Source: Candidatus Gastranaerophilales bacterium (lineage in GTDB: Bacteria > Cyanobacteriota > Vampirovibrionia > Gastranaerophilales > Gastranaerophilaceae). Taken from it: a stretch of 60,787 bases of DNA. The notes under the pieces are model-generated. The model searched no databases, had not been told where the DNA came from, and saw only the letters and a program-made list of their open reading frames with translations. Made by a program: the position numbers and the translations under genes. The stretch is taken from NCBI GenBank assembly GCA_944324865.1, contig CALUXW010000007.1:1-60787 (forward strand). Reading direction: 5' to 3'. This document shows positions 49,024 to 57,664 of the stretch, piece after piece (the stretch's first letter is position 1; the number at the start of each line of letters is the position of its first letter).

Positions 49024-49773
49024 TCAAGCAATTTTTGCCTTTTTCCTTGTGTTAAAACCTTTGTTAATTGCGTACAGCACTGCTTGTGTTCTGTCATTAA
49101 CCTGCAATTTTTGAAAAATATTGTTAACATGCGTTTTAACTGTTGTTTCAGAAATAAAGAGTTGTTGAGCAACACCTTTATATGTAATACCTTCTGTCAA
49201 AAGACCAAGAACTTCTTCCTCGCGATTTGTAAGATAGTTTAGTAAATTTTCTTCATCATCTGCAACATTATATGCCTTTTCATTACGTTCTGCAGCTTGA
49301 AAATATTCAAAGAATTTAGAACAAAGTATTGAAGGAAGATAAATTTTACCCATAGAAACCTCATCTAATGCACGAATAAGCTGTGCAGATGCCATTGTCT
49401 TTAAAATATAACCTTTTGCACCAATTTTCATAGCTCTATAAATTAAATCAGCCTCATCATAACCTGTTAATGCTATAATTCTTGTTTTTAAACCAAGTTT
49501 TTCAATCTCAGAAATTGCGGTTATGCCATCTGTATCAGGCATATTAATATCCATTAAAACAATATCAGGCTGATATTTTTTAATAAGAGAAATAGCGACA
49601 TCAACATTGCCTGCATTTGCTATAACTTCATAATCTTGCTCAAGATTAATCAATTCTCTGATACCTGAAGCATGATCATAGTTATCATCAACTACAATAA
49701 CTCTTGTCTTTCTTTTAAAATCAGCTCTCCTCATACTATCCTCCGCTTTATCCCTATTATTTTTTACACTCAA
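49024..49773 (-). CDS. NarL/FixJ-type response regulator
   Basis: A receiver domain (about 23-140, phosphoacceptor D75 in IVLMDINMPD, DD29-30 at the acidic pocket, K at the end) followed by a LuxR-type helix-turn-helix (about 180-243) with LTNREEEVLGLLTEGITYKGVAQ and TVKTHVNNIFQKL. The N-terminal 22 residues are basic and extra. It is the first gene of the operon RR-HK-flgB-flgC-fliE-fliF-fliG-fliH-fliI. The ribosome binding site GGAGGA is strong. Confidence 0.93.
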   Translation of the reverse strand: MSVKNNRDKAEDSMRRADFKRKTRVIVVDDNYDHASGIRELINLEQDYEVIANAGNVDVAISLIKKYQPDIVLMDINMPDTDGITAISEIEKLGLKTRIIALTGYDEADLIYRAMKIGAKGYILKTMASAQLIRALDEVSMGKIYLPSILCSKFFEYFQAAERNEKAYNVADDEENLLNYLTNREEEVLGLLTEGITYKGVAQQLFISETTVKTHVNNIFQKLQVNDRTQAVLYAINKGFNTRKKAKIA

Positions 49774-50054
49774 CGGGCTATTTTTTAACCCTTACAATTT
49801 TATATATACCCCCTTAAGATGATTTATTCATCAATTGAAAGGTTTAATTTTAGGGCATTTGGGGCGGATACTAAGTACTAGATCTTAAGATTTAAAAATG
49901 GGCGTTTTTCTAACTTTGGCAATACTTTTAATCTTTGTCAATCCTACTAATTTTTAAAAGGAGGAAAAATTTTACTATTTTTCCTCCAAACAGACCAAAA
50001 CAAATATTCTCTTTAAGTGTATTATTGGACAGTAAGCAAATATAGGAAACAGAT
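49774..50054. other. divergent region between the regulator/flagellar operon and the atp operon
   Basis: No gene is visible. It contains a near-palindrome AAGTACTAGATCTT (about 49873-49886), which could be an operator for the LuxR-type regulator, and a strong hairpin at 49960-49987. I could not place a good promoter for atpB; TATTAT at 50020-50025 lacks a -35 box. Confidence 0.4.
49960..49987 (+). other. hairpin with Shine-Dalgarno-like sequence upstream of atpB
   Basis: GGAGGAAAAAT (49960-49970) pairs perfectly with ATTTTTCCTCC (49977-49987), 11 bp with a 6-base loop. The left arm reads AAAAGGAGGAAAAAT, a perfect ribosome binding site, but no start codon follows within 12 bases. It may be a leader structure for the atp operon mRNA or a weak minus-strand terminator. 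Confidence 0.4.
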
Positions 50055-50738
50055 ATGGGAGAGCATTTAAGCACTCAAATCTTAGGAATGAACGTCAATT
50101 TAGACACATTAATTACAATGTGGTTTACAATGGCATTGCTAATCATCATGTCGTTCATTGCAACAAGAAAACTGTCTCTCATACCAAATAAACTCCAAAT
50201 TGTCTTTGAGAGCATAATAGGTTATTTCTCGGACATTGCAACTTCTAATATGGGTAAAAAGGAAGGAGCAAAACACTTGCCTTTATTGCTTACTTTATTT
50301 ATGTTTATTTTAACGGCAAATTTAATAGGACAATTACCCTGGAGGCTTATACACTTACATCAAGGCGAACTTGCCTCTCCTAATAATGATATTAATATGA
50401 CAGCTGCAATGGCAATTGTGGTTTCTATTTATTATATTTTCTATGGAATCAAAGCAAAAGGCTTTAAATTCTTTATCCACAACTTTAAAGTTGATGGCAT
50501 AATGATTGCTCTTGTAGATTTATTGGAATTATTTGTAAGACCATTCTCGCTTGCACTGCGACTTTTTGCAAATATTTTGGCAGGTGAAATTTTGGTCTTT
50601 ACCTTTGCAAGTATGTGTGCATACTTTGTGCCACTACCTTTTATGGCATTTGAAATATTCGTTGCTTTAATTCAAGCACTGGTATTTACACTACTTTCAA
50701 CAACATATATAGCTTTAGCAGTTAATAAAGAAGAATAA
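50055..50738 (+). CDS. atpB: ATP synthase F0 subunit a
   Basis: Subunit a is the stator half-channel. Five to six membrane helices are present. The essential arginine is in RPFSLALRLFANILAGEIL, with the expected LxN and G residues. At 227 residues it is normal for Cyanobacteria (where it is named atpI). The ribosome binding site is the weak AGGAAA. It is the first gene of an operon that continues to atpG over about 5 kb. Confidence 0.95.
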   Translation: MGEHLSTQILGMNVNLDTLITMWFTMALLIIMSFIATRKLSLIPNKLQIVFESIIGYFSDIATSNMGKKEGAKHLPLLLTLFMFILTANLIGQLPWRLIHLHQGELASPNNDINMTAAMAIVVSIYYIFYGIKAKGFKFFIHNFKVDGIMIALVDLLELFVRPFSLALRLFANILAGEILVFTFASMCAYFVPLPFMAFEIFVALIQALVFTLLSTTYIALAVNKEE

Positions 50739-50754
50739 AATAAAGGAGAAAATT

Positions 50755-51000
50755 ATGGCAGTAGAACAATTAGCAACACAAGTTGCAGCATTCAGTAAGT
50801 TGGGCGCAGGTATTGCAATCGGTTTTGGTGCAATAGGCGGCGGTATAGGCATTGGTATAGCAACAAAAGGTATGCTTGAGTCTATGGCAAGACAACCTGA
50901 AATTGCAGGTAAGGCATTTATTAACTTTATTATTGGTCTGGGTCTTGCAGAAGCAACAGCAATTTATGCTTTGTTTATAGCGCTTCAACTTTTGGGTTAA
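50755..51000 (+). CDS. atpE: ATP synthase F0 subunit c
   Basis: The 81-residue rotor-ring subunit has two helices joined by the RQPE loop. The ion-binding glutamate is E66 in GLAEATAIYALF, and the helix 1 glycine repeat is GFGAIGGGIGIG. The Na+ signature (Gln in helix 1, Ser or Thr right after the Glu) is absent, so a proton-driven ring is the more likely reading. The ribosome binding site is AAAGGAG. Confidence 0.96.
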   Translation: MAVEQLATQVAAFSKLGAGIAIGFGAIGGGIGIGIATKGMLESMARQPEIAGKAFINFIIGLGLAEATAIYALFIALQLLG

Positions 51001-51022
51001 TTAGAAAGGCAAATCTTACAAA

Positions 51023-51493
51023 ATGGAATTCAACGGAACTTTTATTGTTGCATTCATAAGTTTTATAATTTTTACGTTTATCATGAATATCATTTTATAT
51101 AAACCAATAAATGATATTGTTGAAAAACGAAGAAAATATATTGATACAAATTACGATGAAGCAAAAAATAATGCCCGAAAAACAGAATCAATTTTGGAAG
51201 ATAGGAAAAATAAACTTTCAAAAGCAAGATCTGATGCAAAAGAAAAAGTCGATAAAGAAATAAATTTAGCAAAAAACAAAAAAGAAGAAATCACGCGAAA
51301 AGCTAAATATCAAGCTGCACAACACATAGAATCACAGAGAATTCAAACAATAAACGAAAGCAAGCAAGCAAAAGATGCTCTTAGGGGTGAAATAAAAAAT
51401 CTTGCTCAAATGATTAGTGACAAATTTCTAAACACTGATGAAAAAATATCAGAAATTGATAATAATCTTGTTGAAAAAATAATGCAGGAATAA
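51023..51493 (+). CDS. atpF': ATP synthase F0 subunit b' (second peripheral-stalk subunit)
   Basis: A 156-residue protein with one N-terminal membrane helix (about 6-26), then a long charged helix. Both b-type genes of the operon encode such a stalk, and two different ones (b' and b) are the mark of photosynthetic bacteria and their relatives. The gene stands between atpE and atpF, as atpG stands in Cyanobacteria. It is the first of the two stalk genes; b follows 4 bases later. Confidence 0.9.
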   Translation: MEFNGTFIVAFISFIIFTFIMNIILYKPINDIVEKRRKYIDTNYDEAKNNARKTESILEDRKNKLSKARSDAKEKVDKEINLAKNKKEEITRKAKYQAAQHIESQRIQTINESKQAKDALRGEIKNLAQMISDKFLNTDEKISEIDNNLVEKIMQE

Positions 51494-51497
51494 TTCT

Positions 51498-52001
51498 ATG
51501 GAAATATGGACTCTTATAGTAAAATCAAACGCATTTAACTTTTTAATTCTTTTAGGATTAATTATTTTTGCCATTAAATTTTTTAAAGTTGGAAATCTCA
51601 TAGAAAAAGCTTGCTCCAAGATAAAAGAAAATGTTGAAAATTCAGACTTAGAAAAAGAAAATTCTCAAAAAAAGCTAAAAGAAGCCAATGAAACAGTAAA
51701 AAATATTACAAATGAGATAAAAGAAATATTTGATAATGCTCAAAAAAGTGCAGAACTAATGGGCGAAAAAATATTGACCGATGCCAACACTCAAATAAAA
51801 AATATTGAACAAAATGCACAAAAAGCAGTAGAATTCGAAAGCAAAAAAATTGCCCTCAGCCTTACACAAAAAACAGCTCTTGCCTCATTGGAAGTTGCAA
51901 AGAATCATATTAAAAATACACTAAAAGAAAAGCCTCAATATCACAAAGATTTTATACAAAAAAGTATAGACGAACTTGACAGGTTAAAGACTAATGAATA
52001 A
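51498..52001 (+). CDS. atpF: ATP synthase F0 subunit b
   Basis: A 167-residue protein with an N-terminal membrane helix (about 12-30) and a long, polar, Lys/Glu/Gln-rich coiled coil that binds the delta subunit. It follows the b' gene after 4 bases and overlaps atpH by 8. Little sequence conservation is expected in this family, so length, helix and position carry the call. Confidence 0.9.
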   Translation: MEIWTLIVKSNAFNFLILLGLIIFAIKFFKVGNLIEKACSKIKENVENSDLEKENSQKKLKEANETVKNITNEIKEIFDNAQKSAELMGEKILTDANTQIKNIEQNAQKAVEFESKKIALSLTQKTALASLEVAKNHIKNTLKEKPQYHKDFIQKSIDELDRLKTNE

Positions 52002-52542
52002 AAGTGAAAATCAATCAATCGCAACAAGATATTCAAAATCACTTATCGAGCTTAGCAAAGATAGTAAACTCGATAATGCAACAATTTATCGCAATCTTGA
52101 AAATATAAAAGTAATTTTAAACTCATCAAAAGAACTAACTGATGCATTGATAAATCCTGTTATATCTGCAAATGACAAAGAAGCTGTAATAGAAGCAATT
52201 TTTGCAAATGACACGGATGAATTAATAAGAAACTTTTTAAAATTACTTGTCAGAAAAAATCGATTTAATCTTATCTTTGAAATAATAAAAATTTATAATA
52301 ATTTACTTGATAAAATCAACAATATATCAAAAATTGAGGTAATCTCCGCAATAGAGCTTGAAGACAGTTATAAAGAACAAATAAGAAATAAATTATCACA
52401 AATTTTAAAAAAAGAAATAATTGTTAATTACGATATAAAAGACGAAATAATAGCAGGTCTTATATATAAAATGGGCGATGATGTTTTTGATACATCTGTC
52501 GAAGGTAAAATAAACAAATTTAAAAAAGCAATAATAAAATAA
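51994..52542 (+). CDS. atpH: ATP synthase F1 subunit delta
   Basis: The 182-residue delta subunit joins the stalk to the alpha subunits. The N-terminal helical bundle opens with [13 protein letters not shown] and the C-terminal part has [20 protein letters not shown], both typical. It overlaps the atpF stop by 8 bases and atpA follows 11 bases later. The order b'-b-delta-alpha-gamma is the cyanobacterial one. Confidence 0.93.
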   Translation: MNKSENQSIATRYSKSLIELSKDSKLDNATIYRNLENIKVILNSSKELTDALINPVISANDKEAVIEAIFANDTDELIRNFLKLLVRKNRFNLIFEIIKIYNNLLDKINNISKIEVISAIELEDSYKEQIRNKLSQILKKEIIVNYDIKDEIIAGLIYKMGDDVFDTSVEGKINKFKKAIIK

Positions 52543-52553
52543 GAGGAAAAAAT

Positions 52554-54077
52554 ATGGTAGCAATTAAACCGGATGAAATCAGTTCTATCATTCGAGAAAA
52601 AATCCAAAACTTTGAATCAGTAAGCGAAGTTTCAAACGTTGGTACAGTACTTGAAATATCAGATGGTATCTCACGTATCTACGGACTTAAAAATGTTATG
52701 GCATCAGAACTCGTAGAATTTCAAGACGGCGAAGGAACTCTGGGTATTACATTAAACCTCGAAGAAGACAATGTCGGCGTTGTAATTTTAGGTGAATATA
52801 CAAAAATAAAAGAAGGTATGCAGGTTAAATCAACCGGAAGAATTGCCTCTATTCCGGTAGGAGATTCTTTAATTGGAAGAATAATTGACCCTACAGGAAA
52901 ACCTATAGACGGCAAAGGTGATATTGATAACTCAAAAACAAGACCGATAGAACGCGTTGCCCCCGGGATTATTACAAGGAAATCAGTTCATCAACCACTT
53001 CAAACAGGATTAACCGCAATAGATGCTCTGACTCCCATTGGCAGAGGTCAAAGAGAACTAATCATTGGTGACAGACAAACAGGAAAAACAGCTATTGCAA
53101 TTGATACAATTTTGAACCAAAAAGGTCAAAATGTAATATGCATTTACGTTGCAATAGGACAAAAAACATCCACTGTTGCACAACTTGCTAAAACACTTGA
53201 AGAACATAATGCTATGCAGTACACAATTATAGTTTCTGCTGCAGCTAATGAAAGTGCCCCCTTGCAGTACATTGCGCCTTTTGCAGGTTGCGCAATAGGA
53301 GAAGAATTCCTTGAACAAGGAAAAGATGTCTTAATTGTATATGATGATTTAACTAAGCATGCACAGGCTTATCGCGCCATGAGCTTGCTATTAAGAAGAC
53401 CGCCGGGACGTGAAGCATACCCCGGAGATGTTTTCTATCTGCACTCAAGGTTATTGGAAAGAGCTTGTAAATTATCAGATGAATTGGGCGGTGGTTCAAT
53501 TACAGCTCTGCCAATCATCGAAACACAAGCAGGCGACGTATCAGCGTATATTCCAACAAACGTAATTTCAATTACAGACGGACAAATTTTCCTTGAATCA
53601 AACTTGTTCAATGCAGGTCAAAGACCGGCAATTAACGCAGGTATCTCAGTTTCTCGTGTTGGTGGTGCAGCACAAACAAAGGGTATAAAACAAGTTGCGG
53701 GGCAACTGCGTCTTGACCTTGCACAATATCGCGAACTGGCTGCATTTGCACAATTTGCTTCAGACTTAGATCCTGCAACACGTGCACAACTCTTAAAGGG
53801 TGAAAAATTGACACAAATTCTTATTCAGCCTCAATATAACCCATTAAGTGTTGCAAAACAAGTTACAATACTTTTTGCAGGCAATGAAGGCTTCCTTGAT
53901 GACATCGAGAACAAAGATATTCAAGATTTCAAAAATCAATGGTTTGAATATTTTGTATCCAATATGAGTGAACTTGAAGAAAAATTAAATCAAGGTGCAG
54001 CCCTTGATGATAACGACAAAGAAAATCTAAAAAATCATCTTAAAAAATTTAAAGAAAATATCTTTAAGAAGGATTAA
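52554..54077 (+). CDS. atpA: ATP synthase F1 subunit alpha
   Basis: The non-catalytic nucleotide-binding subunit. Walker A is [11 protein letters not shown], followed by YVAIGQK and Walker [12 protein letters not shown], and the C-terminal domain ends with the helical part near 430-507. At 507 residues it is normal. The ribosome binding site AGAGGAA is close to the ATG. The catalytic beta gene is not downstream, so beta and epsilon must be encoded elsewhere, as in Cyanobacteria. Confidence 0.97.
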   Translation: MVAIKPDEISSIIREKIQNFESVSEVSNVGTVLEISDGISRIYGLKNVMASELVEFQDGEGTLGITLNLEEDNVGVVILGEYTKIKEGMQVKSTGRIASIPVGDSLIGRIIDPTGKPIDGKGDIDNSKTRPIERVAPGIITRKSVHQPLQTGLTAIDALTPIGRGQRELIIGDRQTGKTAIAIDTILNQKGQNVICIYVAIGQKTSTVAQLAKTLEEHNAMQYTIIVSAAANESAPLQYIAPFAGCAIGEEFLEQGKDVLIVYDDLTKHAQAYRAMSLLLRRPPGREAYPGDVFYLHSRLLERACKLSDELGGGSITALPIIETQAGDVSAYIPTNVISITDGQIFLESNLFNAGQRPAINAGISVSRVGGAAQTKGIKQVAGQLRLDLAQYRELAAFAQFASDLDPATRAQLLKGEKLTQILIQPQYNPLSVAKQVTILFAGNEGFLDDIENKDIQDFKNQWFEYFVSNMSELEEKLNQGAALDDNDKENLKNHLKKFKENIFKKD

Positions 54078-54079
54078 AC

Positions 54080-55039
54080 GTGTCAAACTTAAGAAATATA
54101 AAAGATAGAATAATAAGCGTTCAAAATACTCAAAAAATAACTCGTGCAATGAAAATGGTTGCTGCAGCAAAAGTTAAAAAGGCTGAAAATGCAGTAAAAA
54201 TGTCACGTCCTTTTACTTTTGAACTTTATAAGATGTTTACCAGAGTGTTTAAAGCAGTTTCAGACGGAAATTTTGAACCAATAAAAACAAAACGTGCAAT
54301 TGATAATTATCCAAAGTTGCTTGAAAAAAGAAAAATTCAGACACTAGGTTTTGTTATTATGTCATCAAATAAAGGTCTTGCAGGTGCTTATAGTGCAAAT
54401 ATAGTAAGATTTACTTTAAATGAAATAAAAAAAGCACTTGGCGAAGGTAAAAAAGTAAAACTTTATCTTGCAGGACAAAAAGCTCATGCTGCACTAAAAA
54501 ATGCAACAAGAAATTTAAATTTCGAAATTAGAAGTGTTTACACAAGCATTATGGATAACCCCGACTCAACAAACTCACTTGTCTTGGCGGAAGATTTAGC
54601 AACAGAATACGTAAAAGGTGAAATTGATGCTATTGAATTGATTACCACAAGATATCAAAATATGATGACTTATAAGGTTGAAAAATGGACACTTCTACCT
54701 GTTACAATTAAAGAATTCCACAAAAAAGAATTTGATCAGGAACATAATATAACTCATAAAGAAAGTATACATAAAATTGACCCATTAACAGAATTTATTC
54801 CTGATTTATGCTCAATTTTACAAAAAGTTGTCCCTATGTACATTACCAATATCATATATCAGGCATTTTTAGAAGCACAAGCATCAGAACTTGCATCAAG
54901 AATGACAGCTATGAGTGCTGCTACAAATAACGCACAAGAAATGATAAGGGTTTTGACAATAGATTACAACAAAGCTCGTCAGGCTCAAATTACTCAAGAG
55001 CTAAACGAAGTTGTATCTGGTGCAGATGCTTTAAAATAG
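54080..55039 (+). CDS. atpG: ATP synthase F1 subunit gamma
   Basis: The central rotor shaft. The N-terminal SNLRNIKDRIISVQNTQKIT and C-terminal DYNKARQAQITQELNEVVSG are canonical. The start is GTG, two bases after the atpA stop. At 319 residues it is longer than the 287 of E. coli and has only one cysteine, so the thiol switch of plant chloroplast gamma is absent. It ends the operon, before a terminator shared with glnA. Confidence 0.95.
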   Translation: MSNLRNIKDRIISVQNTQKITRAMKMVAAAKVKKAENAVKMSRPFTFELYKMFTRVFKAVSDGNFEPIKTKRAIDNYPKLLEKRKIQTLGFVIMSSNKGLAGAYSANIVRFTLNEIKKALGEGKKVKLYLAGQKAHAALKNATRNLNFEIRSVYTSIMDNPDSTNSLVLAEDLATEYVKGEIDAIELITTRYQNMMTYKVEKWTLLPVTIKEFHKKEFDQEHNITHKESIHKIDPLTEFIPDLCSILQKVVPMYITNIIYQAFLEAQASELASRMTAMSAATNNAQEMIRVLTIDYNKARQAQITQELNEVVSGADALK

Positions 55040-55051
55040 ATTCTTAAAAAA

Positions 55052-55066
55052 CCCCTTATTAAGGGG
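55052..55066. terminator. bidirectional terminator between atpG and glnA
   Basis: CCCCTT-ATT-AAGGGG with a run of A on the left and CTTTT on the right. It lies 12 bases after the atpG stop and 8 bases before the glnA stop on the other strand. Confidence 0.85.
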
Positions 55067-55073
55067 CTTTTAA

Positions 55074-56420
55074 TTACATATAGTGTTTTAACTCCCAATC
55101 AGTTACACGAATACGGTAGTTATCCCATTCTTTTTCTTTTGATGAAACAAACTCATTGAAGATATGCTCTCCAAGAGCTTTTTTAACAAGCTCAGATTTT
55201 TTCATCATGTAAAGTGCTTCATTTAAACTTCCGGGAAGAGAATAAATACCTCTGTCTAGCCTTTGTTGAGATGACATATCGTAAATATTATCTTCAATTT
55301 GTTTTGGAGGTTCGATTTTATTTTTAATACCTTCAATGGCACAGGTCAAAAGTACAGCAAAAACAAGATAAGGGTTGCAAGTAGGATCAGGTGAGCGAAG
55401 CTCAACACGTGTAGCATTTCCGCGCTTTGCAGGGACTCTTATCAAAGCCGAACGGTTAGCTAATGACCAAGCAATATAAACAGGAGCTTCATACCCGGGA
55501 ACAAGTCTTTTATAGCTGTTAACAAGGGGGTTGCAAACTGCTGTAAACGCACTTACGTTTTGCATCATAGAGCCAATAGTGTACATTGCCTCATTTGATA
55601 GCTGATACGGTGCATTTTCATCATAGAAAGCGTTTTTACCGTCTTTAAAAAGTGAAATGTTGCAGTGCATGCCTGAACCGTTAATACCGAAAATCGGCTT
55701 TGGCATAAAAGTAGCATGTAAGTTGTGCTTATCAGCAACTGCTTTTACAGCATATTTAAACGTAACAACATTGTCCGCTGTTGTAATAGCATCTGCATAT
55801 TTAAAATCTATCTCATGCTGACCTTGTGCTGCCTCGTGGTGGCTGGCTTCAATTTCAAAACCCATTTTTTGAAGCACATCAACCATTTGCGCTCTAATGT
55901 CTTCACCTTTGTCATGTGGTGCAACATCATAATAATAAGCATCGTCATGAGTTTCAAGCGTAGGTTTACCTTTTTCATCTCTTTTAAATAAGAAAAACTC
56001 TGCCTCAGGACCCGCATTTAAAGTATAGCCCATATCCGCTGCTTCTTTAATAACCCTTTTTAAATTGCATCTCGGGCAGCCTTCAAAAGGTGTACCGTCT
56101 GCGTTATGAATATCACAAATTATTCTTGCTACATTCTTATTTCCTGCATCCTTCCAAGGTAAAACTGCAAATGTTGCAAGGTCAGGATAAAAATACATAT
56201 CTGAGGTTTCAATGCTTCTAAAACCCTTGATGGAAGAACCGTCAAGCATGCATTCGTTGTTTAAAACTTTATCAATTTGAGAGGACGGAACGCAAAGATT
56301 TTTCACATTCCCGTTAATGTCAACAAACTGAAGTCGGATAAAATGAATATCATTTTCACAAATAATCTGTTTAATTTCGTCTTTTGTTAATGTTTTTCCA
56401 TGTTCAGGAATGTAGTTCAT
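55074..56420 (-). CDS. glnA: glutamine synthetase type I
   Basis: GlnA makes glutamine from glutamate, ammonia and ATP, the entry of ammonia into metabolism. Motifs: DGSSIKGF in the N-terminal domain, PEAEFFLF, HHEAAQGQHEI and NGSGMHCNISLF at the active site, and NRSALIRVP near the ATP site. At 448 residues it fits the GSI-alpha subtype; the adenylylation site text of GSI-beta is not present (I see IYDMSSQQ where NLYDLPP is usual). The ribosome binding site is AAGGAG. Confidence 0.96.
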   Translation of the reverse strand: MNYIPEHGKTLTKDEIKQIICENDIHFIRLQFVDINGNVKNLCVPSSQIDKVLNNECMLDGSSIKGFRSIETSDMYFYPDLATFAVLPWKDAGNKNVARIICDIHNADGTPFEGCPRCNLKRVIKEAADMGYTLNAGPEAEFFLFKRDEKGKPTLETHDDAYYYDVAPHDKGEDIRAQMVDVLQKMGFEIEASHHEAAQGQHEIDFKYADAITTADNVVTFKYAVKAVADKHNLHATFMPKPIFGINGSGMHCNISLFKDGKNAFYDENAPYQLSNEAMYTIGSMMQNVSAFTAVCNPLVNSYKRLVPGYEAPVYIAWSLANRSALIRVPAKRGNATRVELRSPDPTCNPYLVFAVLLTCAIEGIKNKIEPPKQIEDNIYDMSSQQRLDRGIYSLPGSLNEALYMMKKSELVKKALGEHIFNEFVSSKEKEWDNYRIRVTDWELKHYM

Positions 56421-56452
56421 CGGCTAATCTCCTTAAAAAATCTTCATAGCTT

Positions 56453-56481
56453 ATTATCTACGTTTTTTTGCGATTAGTCAA
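56453..56481 (-). promoter_or_regulatory. promoter of glnA
   Basis: On the minus strand TTGACT (56481-56476), a 17-base spacer and GATAAT (56458-56453). The leader is about 25 nt and contains the strong AAGGAG. No NtcA or TnrA-like palindrome was clear. Confidence 0.65.
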
Positions 56482-56497
56482 AGAAATTTATAAAATC

Positions 56498-57433
56498 TTA
56501 ATCTGAATATCTTTCAAGAAAATCCTGATAAGCAATCTTTAAACCTTCTTCAAGTTCTACTTGTGCCTTCCAACCAAGAGAGTTTATCCTTGAAACATCC
56601 ATTAATTTTCTCGGCGTACCGTCAGGTTTTGTTTTATCCCATATAACTTCACCTTCAAAACCGACTGTTTTCTTTACAAGCTCAACTATTTCTTTAATTG
56701 TTCTTTCTTTGCCTGAGCCAATGTTTATAAATTCGCCGATTTCATCTGCGTTTTTATTCTCCATTAAATAAACACAAGCACGCGCCAAATCATCAGAAAA
56801 TAAAAATTCTCTTAAAGGCGTGCCCGTTCCCCAAGCGCTGACTGTCTTGTCGCCACGTACTTTTGCTTCGTGAAATCTTCTAATCAGCATAGGAACAACA
56901 TGGGCATTTTCAGGGTGATAATTATCCCCAATACCATACAAGTTACAGGGCATAACCGAAATATAGTTTGTTCCGTACTGCCTGTTATAAGCGTTTGCAA
57001 GTTTTATACCGCAAATTTTTGCCAAAGCATAAGGTTCATTTGTAGGCTCAAGCTTTGAAGAAAGAAGATATTCTTCTTTAATAGGCTGAGGGGCATTTTT
57101 TGGGTAAATGCAAGAAGAGCCCAAAAACATAAACTTTGAAACTTTGTACTTAAAAGCACTTTCAAAAATATTATTTTGAATTTTTAAATTATTCAAAAGA
57201 AAATCGACAGGATAAGTATTATTAGCGTAAATTCCGCCAACTTTGGCAGCTGCTAAAAATACCCAGTCCGGCTTTTCACTTTTAAAAAATTCATCAACCG
57301 CTTTAGTATCTTCTAAATCAAGCTCACTGTGAGTTCTCAGTGCAAAATTAGTATAACCCTTTCTTTGGAGCTCTCTTAAAATTGCTCCGCCGACTAAACC
57401 TCTATGACCCGCTACAAAAATTTTTTTTTCCAT
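56498..57433 (-). CDS. fcl: GDP-L-fucose synthase
   Basis: An NADPH-dependent epimerase/reductase that makes GDP-L-fucose from the 4-keto-6-deoxy-mannose intermediate. The nucleotide loop VAGHRGLVGG (6-15), the SSCIYP segment and the catalytic YALAK are clear. I start at the ATG at 57433 (311 residues); a TTG at 57451 would add six residues but has no better ribosome binding site. The partner GDP-mannose dehydratase (gmd) is not adjacent. It suggests fucose-containing surface glycans. Confidence 0.93.
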   Translation of the reverse strand: MEKKIFVAGHRGLVGGAILRELQRKGYTNFALRTHSELDLEDTKAVDEFFKSEKPDWVFLAAAKVGGIYANNTYPVDFLLNNLKIQNNIFESAFKYKVSKFMFLGSSCIYPKNAPQPIKEEYLLSSKLEPTNEPYALAKICGIKLANAYNRQYGTNYISVMPCNLYGIGDNYHPENAHVVPMLIRRFHEAKVRGDKTVSAWGTGTPLREFLFSDDLARACVYLMENKNADEIGEFINIGSGKERTIKEIVELVKKTVGFEGEVIWDKTKPDGTPRKLMDVSRINSLGWKAQVELEEGLKIAYQDFLERYSD

Positions 57434-57599
57434 ACTCTTTAGAATATACAATAAAAAAAACTGCTCTTTATTATATATTGCAAAATATTAAGAAAAATTC
57501 ACAAAAAAATTTTTACACTTTTAGTAGGGAAAAAAATTAAATTCTGTAAAGTTTAATTGAATTTATGTTAACATTGATTGATAATTTAATCAGGAACGC

Positions 57600-57628
57600 T
57601 TTACATATAAATGCTTTTAAAATATAGT
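57600..57628 (+). promoter_or_regulatory. promoter of ftsZ
   Basis: TTTACA (57600-57605), a 17-base spacer and TATAGT (57623-57628). The leader is about 30 nt and holds GGGGG at 57652-57656, eight bases before the GTG start. Confidence 0.65.
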
Positions 57629-57664
57629 AAAGTTAATAATAAAAAATAAATGGGGGCCATTTAA

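Noticed and set aside
50755..51000. A sodium-driven ATP synthase ring
   Set aside because: Helix 1 lacks the Gln and the residue after the key Glu is Ala, so the sodium signature is not met.
54080..55039. Redox-switch (thiol-modulated) gamma subunit of the chloroplast type
   Set aside because: Only one cysteine is present, and the extra length is small and spread over the protein.
57434..57451. TTG start at 57451 for fcl
   Set aside because: It adds six residues of unrelated text before the Rossmann core; the ATG at 57433 fits the family start better.
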